A DNA stretch of 64,000 nucleotides from Cylicocyclus nassatus. Its lineage: Eukaryota > Nematoda > Chromadorea > Rhabditida > Strongylidae. Positions 58,425 through 64,000 of this stretch are shown here, in pieces. The translations under genes and the position numbers were made by a program. The notes under the pieces were generated by a model. It was not told the DNA's origin, made no database searches, and was given only the letters and a program-made list of their open reading frames with translations. The stretch covers positions 4,850,232-4,914,231 of the forward strand of contig CATQJL010000326.1 of the NCBI GenBank assembly GCA_958299035.1. Reading direction: 5' to 3'. How positions within the stretch are numbered: position 1 is the stretch's first letter; every line of letters starts with the position of its first letter.

Positions 58425-61400
58425 GGAGGAAAATGACATAAAAAGGGGAAAAAAGTTTCAGAGAATAAAGACGAAGAATTGAAGAGTTTAGAAGAAAGAG
58501 AAGCGCAAAACGAAGCATGGATCTTGCATGCTCGGATGCCTCACAGCTGCTTGCCTCGGTTTTTTTTCTCGTATAAATGGATGAGATATGCGTCTCATGC
58601 TGCGGAGTTCGTCAGCCATTTCGAACACATCGGATAAAATAACAAAGGCAAAAATGCATGGAATTATGTAAATAGATTTTATCTATAATCTAAAGGACTA
58701 ATTTGAGCATAATCCTTGTCAATTTTAGGGGGGTAACCAGCTGGAGAATCGAGAGCCGTGCTGAAGGGGGAGACCATGGCCAATCGATACTCCGAGAGAG
58801 GGAAAGAGAAGGAGTATTGAGAAGAGAAGGTAGTTATAATGAGAATATAAAAGTCAAATGGGTTTAGAGGAAAAGGTTTTGTTTAGGATATGTTTTTAGG
58901 AATCCAGTAAAAATTGTTTTATGGATTTATATGGAGCTAGAAATTGCAGGAAATGTTTGGAAAGCATGGCATGTAACAGAAAAACAAATGTGGGTGTTAT
59001 TGACTAGAATTGCGCCTCAAGAGAGAATAACTATATAGGAAATTTTTAGAAAAATGCTGTGGCACTCTCCTGTTAGGAGAATTTCTAGTGTTAGCTCTGC
59101 CATTCCCCCCCCCCCCCCCCCCGCCCTCCGCTGGAAGAGCTTTTGGCTCTGGTCCCGGGTTCACCGTCTGTTATTGCTCGACGCTAAATTCAATTCAGGT
59201 ACGAGAGAGGCGCCTCAAGCGCTCTCACGCAAAATAAGTTGTACTGGCGACGAAGAGCAGTGGCCGGGCGAGAAAAGCCACGAAATAAGCAAGAAGAAGC
59301 TGAGAGTTGAGAGTTTACTTTGCTAGTGCTGACTGGTAAAAGTTTCGAGCAAACAGTACGAATGAGACGGGAGTTATAGGATAAAAAACGATGGATCAGG
59401 CAGCGATCTGGACCTGCCAAGTGGCAGCAAGCAGTTGACACCATTTGGTAGTAATGTTATTGGTCCAAGAGGTGGTCATAAACACAAAAAAATTAGAACA
59501 AGGGGTATGATGAGAAAATTCTAATTCTGAAGGGGTTGGAAGAGCCAGAAAGCTTGAAGCTGCTGACACTGAGGATTAATTGCAACAATGTTCTAGTTTA
59601 CACGAAGTGCGTCCCCTCGGCTCAACCAATGTTTGTAGGAGAGCAGCCCCTGAAGATCAGGCTTTCAGTTTGCCTAAGCACAGCATTAGAGACATGATAT
59701 GCAAAGGACAATGTCACAAATTCTCTAACAAACCCTCGACCCCCCTCCCCCTCCCCCTCCCTTTATTTTTGCTGTGCAAAAGCGACGAAGCGAAGCGTTG
59801 TCAAGACGATACACGAACCACACAGACACTCTATTATGCGTGCAAAAGTAACATGAGAATGAGAAAAAAATTGCGATATCGTAGTAGCTGGCAAAGTGCT
59901 CGGGTTTTTCATGAAGAACATCGTCGAATGGGTGGGAGGGGGGAGCGGGGGGTAGGGGGCGCGCGGGCCCCCGCCTCATTAGAGAGGAAGGCCGGAGGAA
60001 AGCGGGGCGTGGCCGGCAATGCTCTCTCTCAGCACACCAGTTTCGTAAGTAAAACACGAATCAACAGTCGCAAATTCACACTTCTGATTTCAAATTGAAA
60101 ATCAGAAATTTCTATAGAGCCAGTCAGAGCCTTTCCAAGTGAAACGAGAGCTTTTTAGCTTTTCCCAGCTACGATACTACGTAGCCGCTGCAGCAAATTT
60201 ACTAACTAAGCCAATAGATTGCACTAGTGTTTGTGAGCGGATGTTTTGAAGACTTGATGGCAAATGCAGCTTGTTCCACTAATCCTTCGAGTCTGCGCGC
60301 TCTAGCGTATCATATTTCCAACCCATAGCAGCAAATAGTCTACTACCGAGTGTCATCACACATTTTACCGCGTAATTTTGTGTCAAGAAGCGATAATGGA
60401 GCGCTAATTTTGCAGCGTTTTTTTAGATCACAAGCAGCGTAATGTCCGTCACAAGACAAACAATAGCTTTTCATTAAACAGTGCTGGTGTGGAAGGCCTT
60501 CACTGAGATTTTGCCAGGAAATTAGGAAAAAATGATACTACGGTAATTGCCATCATATTTTGCAATGAACGCAAAACTCGCGAGATCGCGTGTTCTTCGT
60601 GATTTCATTGTAAGTGCGAACCCACTACTATTAACTGTATCATTTGGACCGTAAGAATTATGCAGCAAAGTCGAATTCAGTAATATGACCAAATATCCTT
60701 TTACAAAGACAAACAGCAACTCAAAAACGCTATTTCGCGAGTTTTGCGTGTTTTGCCAAAAAATCACGGCATTTACTATACCATCCCTTCACGCTTTCAA
60801 ATATTGCTTTTGATGTCTTACGAAATACCGAATTTTGCATTTTTCCACGTTATAGAGTTTTCGCTTTACTTATCGATTCAGAAGTCATTGAAAAAGAGTA
60901 TCGAGAGAACAACAATGAACACTTCCGACACCCGTTTCCCGTAGCGATTGAGGTGCCAAAATAGTCGAATTACTCAAGAGCTTTGCGCCCGTAGTGCAGT
61001 TGATACTATACTAGATTTTTGGTACCCACGAACTCTAAGTTCTCAATGAGAACAGCAGAGCAATGTTCACAAGCACACGGAGTAAAAAAAAGTAATAAAG
61101 GAAATTTGTCACAAAGTATCACATAGAGGATTTCTTATGGCTTTTATTTCGTAAATAAAGCAAGCTAGATTAGTTAACAATTCTATGTTATTATTTTGGT
61201 ACATTTTTCACACAAAAAATTGAATCCACAATGTTTGAATTATGAGGATTGACGATAGAAGCTACAAAGGTGTTTCTTCCGAAATAAATCAAGCTTGCTC
61301 AACAAGATTAGTCCTATCAATGTTGAGAGGATTTGGGTTCCTTTAGTTTTCAAGAAACTTGAAATTTATTACCAAACCACATACGTTCTTTAGAGTTTGG

Positions 61401-64000
61401 TAACATTTATTGCTGAAGAAACATTTGAAATCATGAATCAAACATGGAAATCAAAGTTAAAGACCTATATCGAAAGTTTTTTTTGAGGGGATAGTTTCGG
61501 AGGAAAAAATATCGAAAAATGGTATTTTCCACACGAAAAAATACCTTTCTTCTGTTACGGAGTGAATTTTGAGGAGAAATCTTGATTGTCAATTTAAGAA
61601 AAAGCTAGCATCTATATTTCTCTTACATGCTGATGAATGGAAAGAATAAAATTTTCTCAGTTCCATAGGTAAGGGTATTTTGCAGGCAGTTCAACTTCAG
61701 CCACATCTAAGTCTCATCGGCTTTTTTGAGCCTTGTTTACTGAGATGGCCACTAACTATGTTGCCCATTACTTAAAAGCGGGCCAGCCAGCTTTGCATTC
61801 GGGGCTTATACTGCAAAAACAAGAAATTTTGAAGTCTTTCTGAATACTAAAGTTCGATTGTTGCAAGATGGAACCAAAACCAACTAGCAAGAAACTCTAT
61901 TTATTCCTGAAAATGCCAAGGTATCAATTATCAAACAATTAATTCATGATCTAAGTAAATAAGATGAAAGCTCAAAAGCCAAAGAGAATAATTTTGGAGA
62001 ATTTCTGCTTAGCGAATCGCTAGTAAAAGTGGCCAAAAGCTGGCAAATGGCGACTCTACCTCCAGCATACAGCAGCAAATGAGCGATGTTTGCTCATTGT
62101 CCACTTAACCTCAAGATACACATATCTCGAGATGAGACTTATCATTTACGCATCTTGTTTTGCAGATTATTAACTTTGAGTGGATGAGAGTGTATTGTAA
62201 AAGATTGGATTACACATGTGCATTTTCAACTAGAAACGTTTTATTATGAAGTACGTATCTCGTGTGATGTTTATAGTTGGTCCGAAAATTCCACAACATC
62301 TTTGAAAAAATTTTGGATTCTTGATATCCATAGATTTTATTTTCATAAATTGTATTAGCATAAGGAGAACATGCAGTTTCTAATGGTAATTTGGCTGCTT
62401 TTGTTGGGGTAAAAATGCAAGGATCATTTGGATTTCGCCAACTTCAAGCAAGCTCATCAATCTAATATTCAAACCGAAATAGGAAACATAGATTTTATAA
62501 TTTTTACTTTCCGTTTAACACATTGACGACAACGCAAATTTTTTATTGCCTATCTTTTGGGACCAAGACCATTTACGGATCAGTCAGCATTTCTTAGATA
62601 AAACCATGCATACTGCCATTCACAATATACCTCCAGTATTTGTGGAAGGCTAACAAAGATGATAGAGGTTACTTCCGGATTCACAGCAAAAGGAAACTTT
62701 TGGAATGAGTTTGTACTAAGATAGTCGTCATTTTAACGAAGTTCACCATGTGTGTCAAGCGCTCGTCAATGTGTTAAATAAAATCTTCGCTGATCGAGAG
62801 TCTCCAGGAAGAGTTAAAAATTTCGTGAAAACACTGCAAAAACTCAAAAACGATTTTTTTATTTTTCTCACAATATATAACTTTATCACAACTTCTGCTC
62901 ACTACGATAGCTTACAAGTGAGGTTACAAACCCTATTACACGAATGTTTTGCGCTCTATTCAATGTTTTTAATTTTTGGAGCTTGCACGAAATTGCCAAA
63001 ATTCGAGCAACCCTCTTCTTGCATTCTTATCTATTTGATCTGTATTAGAAAGGCACACCCAATTTACTTACATTCAAGAACTATGAGTTCCTCATTTTAA
63101 TGAAATTAAAAAAAAATTAATTCAATAAATTCATCGAAATAGAACGAGTTTGCGATTAGAAATTGCGCGAACGAATTTTTGAACCAGCTTTGCTGTATTT
63201 CATTAAAATATCTGGAGTTTGATTCCGATTAGAATCAAATTGATCCATGTCTGAAGACCCATAACTTTTTTCAAAACATTTGATTCAGCAGGATTTTTCT
63301 TATCGAGAAAGAGGTACAAAATAAAATGCAGAGTTGAATTTGATTTTCTTCATTACTTCAGCAGTTTTTGGAGTTCAGGATTCGGCTATCATTTTCTTTG
63401 TCAGCTTGTATTTCCGTAATGTGCTAACAATGAATTTTTATTCGAATACTACTAAAAACATGATATTTTCTTCCAAGAGTATATCCAACCTAAGTAAATT
63501 TTAATTAAGAGATTCGAATATTCTCGAAAATTTCGATACTTAACCTGTGTCCCAACCTATTATTGAATCAAATTTCACAGGCAACCACAAAATCAAGTAC
63601 CAATACTAAGAAAACAGCAGCAAAAAGTTTTATAACAATGATGATTTTATTAAAAGTTCAATAGTTTTTGAATCTGGCTTTATAAGGATCCTAGGCGATG
63701 TTTTCATGAAGGGAGGGTAAATTGGAATTTACTTCCTGCGCGGGAGGTCTTAAGTCGTACACTTTTTTCTGTTTCAAGCTGCATTTAACAATAAAGAATA
63801 ACTGAATCGATGGTACACTGGGCAAATAGGTTATCTCACATTCAGAGTTTTGAGACTGATTGAGGAAACTAATGGTGGATCGCCAGTTGGAAGGTTCAGT
63901 GGCGCACCGAGCCCTCCCCCCCCCCCCCGCCCCCGAGAACGGTTCGCAAAATTTTTAAAAGTTACTAACATGAGTTATAAAAATGTGCATGTAACTTATT
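58425..64000. other. 5.6 kb without a recognisable gene
   Basis: AT-rich sequence upstream of the Cys-rich gene. It contains poly-C (59106-59122) and CCCCCTCC (about 59740-59760) tracts and a G-rich block (59935-59975). A 14-bp inverted pair CGCAAAACTCGCGA is at 60570-60583 and 60735-60748, and the start of a hAT-like repeat is at 63897. The longest frames (59580-60098, 62750-63100) have low-complexity or unrecognised sequence and no splice context. Confidence 0.5.
63897..64000. mobile_element. hAT-like MITE, second copy, truncated by the window edge
   Basis: CAGTGGCGCACCGAG followed by a C-run, GAGAACGG and TTATAAAAATGTGC matches the reverse complement of the right half of the element at 41884-42239. 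Only about 104 bp are inside the window. Confidence 0.85.

Noticed and set aside
59580..60098. 172-codon plus-strand frame
   Set aside because: Contains poly-Pro/Leu and Gly runs from simple repeats, no splice context and no recognisable domain.

Overview
This window is intron-rich, AT-rich animal DNA. It is best explained as part of a clade V (strongylid, hookworm-like) nematode genome. Introns are mostly 45-150 bp and end in TTTCAG/TTTTAG. Good 3' splice-type sites lie 0-31 bp upstream of most inferred start codons, as expected for spliced-leader trans-splicing. Inverted-repeat elements fill the gaps. Every protein with a clear relative is an animal gene. Species level is inference.

Layout. 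202-336 (+): terminal exon of an unrecognised gene. 1350-5820 (-): complete 17-exon glycerophosphocholine phosphodiesterase (GPCPD1; CBM20 plus GDPD). 5823-14342: repeat-rich gap. 14343-19616 (-): complete 18-exon TBC1D23 homologue. 19633-25297: repeat cluster with TTAA-flanked and Tc1-like foldback elements. 25298-30291 (-): complete 18-exon DENND1/connecdenn (rme-4) homologue. 30821-32016 (+): 7-exon FGFR1OP2/SIKE-family coiled-coil protein, divergent from rme-4 with 529 bp between starts. 33932-37468 (+): COG7 homologue with one unresolved junction containing an in-frame TAG. 38279-44068 (-): unrecognised single-pass membrane glycoprotein with a 2.9-kb intron full of repeats. 47642-58410 (-): unrecognised Cys-rich secreted, probably GPI-anchored protein spread over 10.8 kb. 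58425-64000: no gene seen; a hAT-like repeat runs off the right edge.

How the genes relate. TBC1D23 (capture of endosome vesicles at the trans-Golgi), DENND1/RME-4 (Rab35 exchange factor in endocytic recycling) and COG7 (retrograde tethering at the Golgi) all act in membrane traffic. They lie within about 23 kb, although nothing shows co-regulation beyond the divergent rme-4/SIKE-like promoter region. GPCPD1 acts on glycerophosphocholine in the cytosol.

I built the gene models by hand, joining exons by splice sites, reading phase and recalled family sequence patterns. Every internal junction except one in COG7 is phase-consistent. No tRNA, rRNA or CRISPR array was found. No undescribed multi-gene system is evident. 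The most unusual signals are the COG7 junction, an excess of AAG 3' splice sites, three inferred GC-AG introns, several clear foldback/MITE families, and the two orphan surface/secreted genes.
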